A stretch of 14,606 nucleotides of DNA from Synergistaceae bacterium UBA5560 (GTDB lineage: Bacteria; Synergistota; Synergistia; Synergistales; Aminiphilaceae): positions 1 to 14,606 of the forward strand of contig DIMS01000003.1 of NCBI GenBank assembly GCA_002425685.1, in the 5' to 3' direction. The notes under the pieces are model-generated. The model worked only from the letters and a program-made list of their open reading frames with translations, had not been told where the DNA came from and ran no database searches. The position numbers were made by a program, and so were the translations under genes. Of this stretch, positions 1 through 5,157 are shown in pieces (positions within the stretch are counted from its first letter, which is position 1; each line of letters begins with the position of its first letter).

Positions 1-218
1 GCGACGGTGTGATTTGAACCAAAAGTAAAAATCACTATGTCAGAATTGCTTATTATGTTTCCACACCGCGACGGTGTGATTTGAACCATCGCGGCGGCGG
101 TGTACTATCTGGTGCGGTAGACGTTTCCACACCGCGACGGTGTGATTTGAACGTAATTAAAGAAACTGATATAGAAAGGGGATAAGTTGTTTCCACACCG
201 CGACGGTGTGATTTGAAC
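1..218 (-). CRISPR. CRISPR array, 4 repeats and 3 spacers visible, continues off the left edge
   Basis: Three complete identical 30-nt repeats lie at 57-86, 123-152 and 189-218, and the last 19 nt of a fourth at 1-19. Spacers are 20-56 (37 nt), 87-122 (36 nt) and 153-188 (36 nt). On the plus strand the repeat starts GTTTCC and ends TTTGAAC. It contains a perfect 7-bp inverted repeat, CACACCG-CGA-CGGTGTG, which would form the crRNA hairpin. Read on the minus strand the repeat ends in GGAAAC, the common 3' end of repeats cut by Cas6, so I infer transcription right to left. The AT-rich sequence right of 218 would then be the leader, and 189-218 the leader-proximal repeat. There is no repeat variation within the visible part, which suggests an active array. 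Orientation is inference; the repeats are directly visible. Confidence 0.97.
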
Positions 219-471
219 AGTCGGTCTCGATAAGGTAAGGGCAAGGCAAAATGTCTTGTGATTTTTTTCTTGAATTTATTGTCTGATCATGGATTTCGAG
301 ACGGCCCAAAGCATATTTTCAGTATAGCACGAATACCGCTCCCGCAAGGGGTGGTGTTTATGGGTGAAAGATGTTGCTCTGCATGATCCTTTTTTCTCAA
401 GGCTTCGCTCGTTCGCCTTTATGCGACATCCGTGCTTTTTCTGTTTTTCGCTTTTGCGGCCTGCGGTGTGG
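219..471 (-). promoter_or_regulatory. AT-rich CRISPR leader and spacer to the second cas2
   Basis: This 253-bp gene-free stretch lies between the leader-proximal repeat and the stop codon of the second Cas2. Its array-proximal half (about 219-330) is clearly more AT-rich than the surrounding genes and contains T-runs (261-268), as leaders usually do. It holds the GGTAAGG element at 234-240 and ATGTCTTGTGAT at 251-262. Both resemble parts of the repeat family at 819-1049, but in the opposite order. A bulged hairpin with an 8-bp stem and GCAA loop can be drawn at 335-355. No gene is visible. Confidence 0.6.
321..329 (-). promoter_or_regulatory. candidate extended -10 promoter for the pre-crRNA
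   Basis: On the minus strand the sequence reads TGCTATACT, an extended -10 element (TGn plus TATACT, 5/6 to TATAAT). It would start transcription near 312-316, about 95 nt before the first repeat at 218. Only a weak TTGCGG -35-like hexamer lies upstream (342-347), at a short 15-nt spacing. This is typical if the extended -10 does the work. Position and direction fit an array promoter, but it is a pattern match only. Confidence 0.45.
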
Positions 472-756
472 TTAGCGCATGATGCCCGCGTCTCGGATCG
501 GCGATGGCCTCCCCCATTGTTCGATCCGCACATCCTGGGGGTAGACGAGCGAGAAGAGAAAAACGCTGTCATGGTGCGGGTCCAGGATCGGTTTGAGGTG
601 AAAGGCGAGAATGGAGGTTCCGCGTTTGTCCATGGTGCCCGCAAAGACACTTCGTTGTTGCCAGTAGAGATATTTGGAGAGCAGTGCGTGCACTTTGGCG
701 ACGCGTTTTTCTCCCACATCGTACACGACGAGAATATTCACTTCCGGAGCCGGCAT
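472..756 (-). CDS. cas2: second Cas2-family protein, beside the array
   Basis: This gene encodes a 94-aa Cas2-like protein, the small ferredoxin-fold dimer that bridges two Cas1 dimers in the spacer integrase. The N-terminal beta strand ends in VVYDV, with the conserved Asp at residue 13. It is followed by the EKRVAKVHALLSKYLYW helix and a SVFAG strand, all typical of Cas2. The ATG at 754-756 has a perfect AGGAGG 8 nt upstream; the same frame stays open to 834, but nothing supports an earlier start. It is paralogous to the Cas2 at 1129-1395, sharing the VYDVxxKRVAKxH and LYWxQxSxFAG patterns. It differs by a longer N-terminus and a divergent C-terminus. It stands alone between a diverged repeat cluster and the leader, outside the overlapping adaptation cassette. 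It could be a functional alternative Cas2 or a leftover of a duplication; the intact frame and strong ribosome site favour expression. Confidence 0.9.
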   Translation of the reverse strand: MPAPEVNILVVYDVGEKRVAKVHALLSKYLYWQQRSVFAGTMDKRGTSILAFHLKPILDPHHDSVFLFSLVYPQDVRIEQWGRPSPIRDAGIMR

Positions 757-787
757 GGGGATTTCCTCCTTTCGCAAAAGTGGTTCG

Positions 788-806
788 CGCCTCTCGTGAC
801 GAGGCG
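788..806 (-). other. hairpin just upstream of the second cas2 ribosome site
   Basis: A perfect 6-bp inverted repeat, CGCCTC at 788-793 and GAGGCG at 801-806, encloses a 7-nt loop. It lies in the probable 5' leader of the second cas2, about 20 nt upstream of its AGGAGG. There is no U-tract, so it is not a terminator. A stability or translation role is possible but unproven. Confidence 0.35.
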
Positions 807-818
807 ATGGGGCATGAT

Positions 819-1049
819 GTGATGTCCTTGTCATAGGTAAGGTATATATATCGGATCAAAGACAAGCCTCAGTTCTCTTTCCCGTGATGTCCCTATCACA
901 GGTAAGGCATGTATTTCTCGGAGGGACCTCAGAGCCGGATTCGCCCGGTTCGTGATGTTCTTGCCATAGGTAAGGCATGTGTTTGGAGAGGGAAGCGGGA
1001 TAGATTCATTTTTCTTATGATGCCCTTGTAACGCGTAACGCATGCATGG
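819..1049. repeat. four diverged tandem repeats with CRISPR-like spacing
   Basis: Related units of about 33 nt start at 819, 884, 952 and 1017, with periods of 65, 68 and 65 bp. They are separated by unrelated 32-35 nt segments (852-883, 917-951, 985-1016). By eye any two of the first three units match at 27 of 33 positions; the fourth matches the first at about 21 of 33. The core reads CTTG(T/C)CATAGGTAAGG. It is an imperfect palindrome (CTTGCC-ATA-GGTAAG in unit 3) that can fold with G-U pairs. The unit is unrelated to the 30-nt repeat of the array at 1-218. The spacing suggests the remains of a second CRISPR array. Evenly spaced dimeric operator sites are the main alternative. Confidence 0.65.
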
Positions 1050-1128
1050 TGCATGCCCTGGATGTCGTTTTCGTGCGGCCCTGTTTTGTGGGGTGGAACG
1101 CACGGCGGCCGGGCTCAGGCTGACAAGC

Positions 1129-1395
1129 TCAGAGGAGGACGCCGTCGAGAGCGCTTTTATCGTAGCCCAGAACAGTGCGTCGCCAGGCGAGGGGATCCCT
1201 GGTAAGGAAAAGGATCAGGGAGTCGTTTTCCTGGTCCAGAAAACGCGCCGTGTCCTGAAAGAGAAGTTTTTTCTGGTGGTCGGAAAGCTCTCCCGCGAAG
1301 GTGCTGTTCTGCATCCAGTAGAGTTTTTTCTGCATGTAGCGATGCAGTTTGGCGACTCTCTTCTGATGGACGTCGTAGACAAGGATGCAATGCAT
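1129..1395 (-). CDS. cas2: Cas2 of the adaptation cassette
   Basis: This gene encodes an 88-aa Cas2, the structural bridge of the Cas1-Cas2 spacer integrase. The protein opens with ILVYDV (conserved Asp8), then QKRVAKLHRYMQKKLYW and STFAG, the usual Cas2 helix and second strand. It ends with a SLILFLTRDP strand. The length is normal for the family. The ATG at 1393-1395 has an AGGAGG ribosome site that lies almost against the cas1 stop (1411-1413), so the two genes are probably translated from one message. A second Cas2 paralogue lies 370 bp downstream. Confidence 0.94.
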   Translation of the reverse strand: MHCILVYDVHQKRVAKLHRYMQKKLYWMQNSTFAGELSDHQKKLLFQDTARFLDQENDSLILFLTRDPLAWRRTVLGYDKSALDGVLL

Positions 1396-1410
1396 GGGAA
1401 CCCTCCTCCT

Positions 1411-2346
1411 TTACAGTTCGTCGTCATCGTCCGGAAGCAGACGCCAGGCCTGGGGGAGTTGCTCGGCGGCGATGTCTCTGGCGATGGTGCGGGCGGTTTC
1501 CTCCAGGGTCGTCCAGAGTTCCACAGGCCAGCCGCAGCGGAGGCGGTCCTGCTTTTTCGCAAGGGAGGGGTGCGGTGTGTGCACGCACCGGGCAAGGGAT
1601 TCGGAACAGTTCTCCGTGCCGAACGTTTCCTTTATGATCCGGGGCGCGAAAAGTTCCTTCGCGGTGTCCGTCATGGCGTTGCGCAGCAGTTTGCGCCCCT
1701 CTCCATTGAGGAGGCACCCCTCCGCGGTGGTGGTTGCCATGTCGGGGGTGAAGCGTTCCTCGTCGAGAAGGCGCCATACGGACAGATCCGTCAGAAGGGG
1801 CTTGACGAGTTCCGCCATGTCCAGGGCGAGGGTGTGGCGGTTGGTGCCGGGCTCGTGCAGAAAGCCCACGGCGGTGTGGAGCCCCGCTTTGGCGAGCGGG
1901 GGAACGCACAGGCTGTAGATGATGCTGTTGCCGTAGGACAACAGGGCGTTCACGGGGTCCCGGGGCGGACGGCGGTTGCGTCCGTAGAAGCCCCAGGGGT
2001 TGCCGAAATGCCTGACCCATTCCTCCAGATAAAGGCGGTGGAAGGTGCCTTCGAGGCCGAGCAGTTCGTCCACGCTCGCCGCGCTGTCACAGGCCCAGAG
2101 GGTCTGCCGGAGGGCGGTCTTCAGACGGCTCGTTCCCTGCCGGGTTCGTCTGCGCCAGAGATCGAAGGACGCGAGGGCACCGCGCAGCACGGCCTTGGCG
2201 GCGTCCAGGCGGCGTTCGGGATCGGCGGCGATCCTCGTCTGGGCCTCCCGAAGGGGGGCCATGGGGTTGGCGCGACCTCCCTCGGGGCAGAAGACGGAGA
2301 CGAAGGGGCCGCGCCAACCGTGCACTATTTCAAAATCCGTTCGCAT
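1411..2346 (-). CDS. cas1: Cas1 integrase, active site intact but N-terminal domain short
   Basis: This is a 311-aa Cas1, the metal-dependent integrase that inserts spacers at the leader end. The expected active-site residues are all visible: Glu99 in LLGLEGTFHRLY, His164 in VGFLHEPG, and Asp176 and Glu179 in TLALDMAEL. NRRPPRDPVNALLSYG (124-139) is the classic Cas1 helix. The ATG at 2344-2346 follows GGAGG and overlaps the end of the upstream Cas4-like gene by 17 bp. The odd point is the N-terminus. The protein starts at about the strand that normally precedes the G-x-x-x-G-x-x-x-P turn, so roughly the first 65-70 residues of the usual beta domain are missing. The upstream DNA codes the Cas4-like protein in another frame and cannot supply them. 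The Cas1-like protein at 2971-3909 has exactly that domain. See findings. Confidence 0.95.
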   Translation of the reverse strand: MRTDFEIVHGWRGPFVSVFCPEGGRANPMAPLREAQTRIAADPERRLDAAKAVLRGALASFDLWRRRTRQGTSRLKTALRQTLWACDSAASVDELLGLEGTFHRLYLEEWVRHFGNPWGFYGRNRRPPRDPVNALLSYGNSIIYSLCVPPLAKAGLHTAVGFLHEPGTNRHTLALDMAELVKPLLTDLSVWRLLDEERFTPDMATTTAEGCLLNGEGRKLLRNAMTDTAKELFAPRIIKETFGTENCSESLARCVHTPHPSLAKKQDRLRCGWPVELWTTLEETARTIARDIAAEQLPQAWRLLPDDDDEL

Positions 2347-2977
2347 CGTTCCATCCCTCCTTGAGCAGCGCGGGGCACCATTCGTCCCAGGGGCAACGGC
2401 GACAACGCCGTGCCGAGGGAGCCACGGGAGAGCCGTCTTTGCGCCCCTCTTCCATGTGGGCGTCCGCGGCGGCGGTGCGTCGGACGAGCAGGGGACCTCC
2501 TTCGGTGTCGAGGATGCCCTGCGATATGTTCCGCTCGCAGAGCAGCGCGAGGGCCGCGCCTACCCACACGAAGAGGGGCGGCCAGGGTGCGGCGACGCGC
2601 AGGATGAAGGGGCGGGCGTTTTCGGGAGTTTGCGGTACCTGTGACACCTGTGCACCTTGCCGCGACGGCGAAAAGCCGGGCCTTTGCCGCCCTGCCGGAT
2701 CCTTCCGTTTCCCCAAGGTTTCCCGGGCGTCGCGACGCTTTGTGTCATCGTCGTTCTCCGCAAAGGGCACAGGGGGCTCCAGAGCGGTGTCGCCGAGGGA
2801 GATGTCGTCGTCGCCGTTGCCGGGCTCTTCCAGCCAGAGGAGTTCCTGGTGAAGTCCGGTGCGTTCTTCCGGAACGACGCCGCTGTGCCACCACAAGGCG
2901 GCCTGCGGACAATGGAGCGACCAGCCGACGGTGAGGGCTTCGTCCAGAGAGAGGAACATGCCGTCGCGCTTCAGCAT
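2330..2977 (-). CDS. divergent Cas4-like protein, four-Cys pattern, nuclease core apparently lost
   Basis: This encodes a 215-aa protein lying between two Cas1-family genes. It has the cysteine layout of Cas4: Cys23 near the N-terminus in LHCPQAALWW, and a C-terminal RRCRRCPWDEWC (Cys192, Cys195, Cys201). In Cas4 these four cysteines hold an iron-sulphur cluster. Cas4 also has RecB-type nuclease motifs (Asp, then E-x-K) that trim prespacers. Here the matching stretch is GILDTEGGPLLVRRT (154-168), with Asp157 but no E-x-K. Residues 50-120 are a charged, low-complexity insertion. The ATG at 2975-2977 overlaps the upstream stop by 7 bp, with GGAGG about 10 nt before it. The gene overlaps cas1 by 17 bp. 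The Cas4 assignment rests on cysteine spacing and context, not full-length similarity, so another iron-sulphur accessory protein is possible. Confidence 0.62.
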   Translation of the reverse strand: MLKRDGMFLSLDEALTVGWSLHCPQAALWWHSGVVPEERTGLHQELLWLEEPGNGDDDISLGDTALEPPVPFAENDDDTKRRDARETLGKRKDPAGRQRPGFSPSRQGAQVSQVPQTPENARPFILRVAAPWPPLFVWVGAALALLCERNISQGILDTEGGPLLVRRTAAADAHMEEGRKDGSPVAPSARRCRRCPWDEWCPALLKEGWNDANGF

Positions 2978-3909
2978 GGCCCGAGCGCCTCCACGCGCAG
3001 GGCGGCGCGATAGGCGGCCTGGCGGAGCACGGCGGCGAGAAGGTGGTAGCCTTCGCGCACGGCGAGGCTGCGCAGGCTCCAGAGCCGTCCTCCGTCCCTG
3101 GCGGCGACGCGGGTTCCGTGGCGCTTGAAGGTCTCCACGGCATCCTCGTCGAGGCGGAGCGGGCGCTCCTCCGGCGGCCAGAAATCGACGAGAAGCGGTT
3201 CGAGGAGAAAGAACAAATCCTCCGCAAGGGGCGGCGCCTCGCTCGCCTGGCAGAGCACGCCTCTCCAGGGATCGAGGGAGAGACGGGCGAAGGACCCGAG
3301 CACAAGGGCGCGACAGAGGCCTCGCACGATGCGCAGGGCCTCCTCGTCCCAGCCGTCCTCCTTGCGGCGTTTCCGGTCCGCGGCGCGTATTTCCGCGACG
3401 GCCACCGTCGCGGTGTCGGGTTTCCTTGAAGAGGCGGCGGTGCCGCCGGAGGTGCCCTCGGCGTAAAAAGCGCTTAAAGGGCGGAAATAGGTGCTCTCCC
3501 AGTCTGCGGCAGTGCGGGGATTTCTGGTCTTGGCGGCGAGATAGCGCAGACGGACGGCGCCCCGGAGCAGTTCTTTGGCGAAACGGAAGCGAAGGTCAGG
3601 GTTTCCGAAGGCGGTGTATTGGGCTACGGTTACCTGTCCGGAGAGGACGCCCCAGGCGGGCATCCAGCTGCCGCGGTACCATCCTTCCTCGAAAAGATGC
3701 AGCGGAATGTCGTGGCGGCAGAGCAGGGCCAAAAGAGGTCCTTCCGCCTCGGCTCCCGCAAGGGCGTAGATCTCCGAGACCTGGAGCACCGGCAGGGCGA
3801 GTTTCTTTCCCCGGGAGGGGGCGCCCGCCCCACCCGTGCCCTTGATCTCGATGGTGCCTCCGGAACGCGAGAGCTTCACTGGGCGAATCAGATACACCGG
3901 GTGAGGCAC
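2971..3909 (-). CDS. Cas1-like protein with full N-terminal domain but degenerate active site
   Basis: This gene encodes a 312-aa Cas1 relative. The N-terminal beta domain is complete and easy to recognise: HPVYLIRPVKLSRSGGTIEIK (4-24), LPVLQVSEIYALAG (39-52), LLALLCRHDIPLHLFEEG (59-76), then a YRGSWMP turn and the AQYTAFGNPDLRFRFAKELLRG helix (96-117). The C-terminal part has Cas1 shape: LSLDPWRGVLCQASEAPPLAEDLFFLLEPLLVDFW (210-244) aligns with the usual GLDPxLGFLH...LALDLMEEFRPLLVD segment. There the catalytic His is replaced by Cys220, Asp231 may remain, and the second acidic residue is Leu/Phe. No clear active-site Glu is visible. I chose the GTG at 3907-3909 because AGGAGG lies 7 nt upstream and homology starts there; the frame stays open to 3990. 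It is first in the overlapping adaptation cassette. It is probably a structural partner of the catalytic Cas1. Confidence 0.85.
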   Translation of the reverse strand: MPHPVYLIRPVKLSRSGGTIEIKGTGGAGAPSRGKKLALPVLQVSEIYALAGAEAEGPLLALLCRHDIPLHLFEEGWYRGSWMPAWGVLSGQVTVAQYTAFGNPDLRFRFAKELLRGAVRLRYLAAKTRNPRTAADWESTYFRPLSAFYAEGTSGGTAASSRKPDTATVAVAEIRAADRKRRKEDGWDEEALRIVRGLCRALVLGSFARLSLDPWRGVLCQASEAPPLAEDLFFLLEPLLVDFWPPEERPLRLDEDAVETFKRHGTRVAARDGGRLWSLRSLAVREGYHLLAAVLRQAAYRAALRVEALGPC

Positions 3910-4157
3910 GGCGCCTCCTCCTCTCTCTCGTTTGTGCCGCTCGTGTTTGCACCGCTCTTGTCGGCACCGCCGCGTATGCCACGGCGGCAACCGGAGCGAT
4001 CTCTCCGCGCTTTTCCTGGGCGTTGTGCTTTCCAGGGACGGCGTTCCTGTTCAATGTGTCCAGGTTTGTCCGTGCACGAGGCCGTGGGGTGCTTCCACCG
4101 GTCACGAGTTTCTGTCCAGCCTGTCCGGGCCTGTTCCTTCCGCGTCGGTTTATTCCT
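3910..4157. other. 248-bp gap between cas6 and the Cas1-like gene, with a hairpin
   Basis: No gene is visible. Near the Cas1-like start there are about three imperfect 15-bp tandem units around GCACCGCTC (3934-3972). On the minus strand an inverted repeat at 3969-3988 folds as GCCG(C)CGT / ACGCGGC with a 5-nt loop. There is no U-tract, so this looks like an intercistronic processing or stability element rather than a terminator. Confidence 0.4.
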
Positions 4158-4973
4158 TCAGCAGTCGCAGGGGGGCACGTTTTCCGTTTCCTCCGCGACC
4201 CGCTCTTTTCCGCCCTTTGCCGCCGCCACCATGCCGAATCCGAGGGCGTTCTTGCCGCCGAGGCCGGCCCGGTAGGCCAGGCGCAACAGCTCCGTCGGTC
4301 CCGAAAGGGCGAAGGGAACCAGGTGCCCGACGATGGCGCCGCCGGTCTTGAAGACCACGCGTTTGCTCGTCCTCGGGTTTCGCCGGAGGTACTCCCGGTC
4401 GGGGGTGAACGTCACGGGTCCGGAAGGGGGCTCTCCCGTGAAGGCGGTCCACTTGCGGTAGAGGTTCGTCTCCAGGATGCGCCAGAAGTCGTCATCCTTC
4501 GGGTCGGCGTAGCGGGTGGCGAGTTCCTCGGAGAAGACGCTCGCCACAAGGGGGGAGAGCGCCGTCAGGGCCAGGGGCTGGGCGGCGAAATCGGGCTCTT
4601 TCTCGGTGGCGATTTCCCGGACGGCGGCGTCGAGCGAGCCGATGCGCACGCGCTCCGCCGCGAGAAGGGCGTCGGCGAGAAGGGTGGTCACCATGTCCGC
4701 CGCGGCGTCGAAGCGCCACTGGAGCTTTTCTGTGTCGAAGACGAGCCCCTGGCGCGTGGCTTTGGTGGTTCCAGGCCCGCCCCAGAGCTGGCTGAAGGTG
4801 AAGAGCTTGTAGGGGCGGCTTTGGTCGGTCCAGAGACCCTTGGCGTGCAGGCGGGCCGAGAGGTCCGGGGCGACGTGTCCCAGCAGGGTGTAGACCATGG
4901 CCCCCAGGTGGTGCGGATAGTCGTAGGCCACTCGGGAACCGAAGGGAATTGCAAAGGTCACACGAAGACGCAT
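4158..4973 (-). CDS. cas6: Cas6 crRNA-processing endoribonuclease
   Basis: This gene encodes a 271-aa Cas6, the metal-independent RNase that cuts the pre-crRNA within each repeat to make crRNAs for the Csm complex. The N-terminal RAMP strand is RLRVTFAIPF, followed by YDYPHHLGAMVYTLL. The C-terminal glycine-rich loop GLGGKNALGFG (237-247) and the following GMV strand are textbook Cas6. Likely active-site candidates are His43 in RLHAKG and Lys56 in RPYKLFTFS, by analogy with the His/Lys sites of archaeal Cas6; I cannot confirm them. The start is the ATG at 4971-4973, with AGGAG 8 nt upstream; the frame extends much further upstream but overlaps another gene. Its substrate is presumably the 7-bp repeat hairpin of the array at 1-218. 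Confidence 0.94.
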   Translation of the reverse strand: MRLRVTFAIPFGSRVAYDYPHHLGAMVYTLLGHVAPDLSARLHAKGLWTDQSRPYKLFTFSQLWGGPGTTKATRQGLVFDTEKLQWRFDAAADMVTTLLADALLAAERVRIGSLDAAVREIATEKEPDFAAQPLALTALSPLVASVFSEELATRYADPKDDDFWRILETNLYRKWTAFTGEPPSGPVTFTPDREYLRRNPRTSKRVVFKTGGAIVGHLVPFALSGPTELLRLAYRAGLGGKNALGFGMVAAAKGGKERVAEETENVPPCDC

Positions 4974-5071
4974 AGGACATTCTCCTTTCGATGTGAACGG
5001 TATGAACTGGAAGCGATGTCGCCGCTGCACGGGGGCGACGCGTGACGCATCGACGAACGGTGCACCCTGGA

Positions 5072-5113
5072 CGAGCGGGCCGAGAGGACCGCATGGCACG
5101 AACGGCCCGCTCG
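5072..5113 (-). other. strong intercistronic hairpin between the two Cas6-family genes
   Basis: An 11-bp perfect inverted repeat, CGAGCGGGCCG at 5072-5082 and CGGCCCGCTCG at 5103-5113, has a 20-nt loop. A second short palindrome, GCCCA-TGG-TGGGC, sits at 5125-5137. Both lie in the 184-bp gap between the divergent RAMP gene and cas6. Neither is followed by a run of U on the transcribed strand. Confidence 0.55.
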
Positions 5114-5157
5114 CCGGGCGCGGTGCCCATGGTGGGCGCGAAGGCCTCCGCGCCGTT

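Larger units (their letters stand above)
757..1128. other. 372-bp gene-free region between the two cas2 genes
   Basis: There is no coding signal here. It holds four diverged tandem repeats (819-1049), an inverted repeat CGCCTC/GAGGCG (788-793/801-806) just upstream of the ribosome site of the second cas2, and an inverted repeat CGTGCG/CGCACG (1072-1077/1099-1104) shortly after the stop of the first cas2. None of these is followed by a T-run on the transcribed strand, so I see no clear intrinsic terminator. A minus-strand TATATATA stretch at 843-850 could serve as a -10 for the second cas2, but no good -35 accompanies it. Confidence 0.6.

Noticed and set aside
53..244. Minus-strand small frame with a repeated peptide
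   Set aside because: It is translation of the CRISPR repeats themselves, not a repeat protein.
819..1049. Calling the four diverged units a second functional CRISPR array
   Set aside because: Live arrays have near-identical repeats. Here the best copies differ at 6 of 33 positions, so it is listed as a repeat cluster only.
1042..2364. Plus-strand open frame (440 codons) antisense to cas1 and cas2
   Set aside because: It is a shadow of the Cas1/Cas2 genes, which carry full family motifs on the minus strand.
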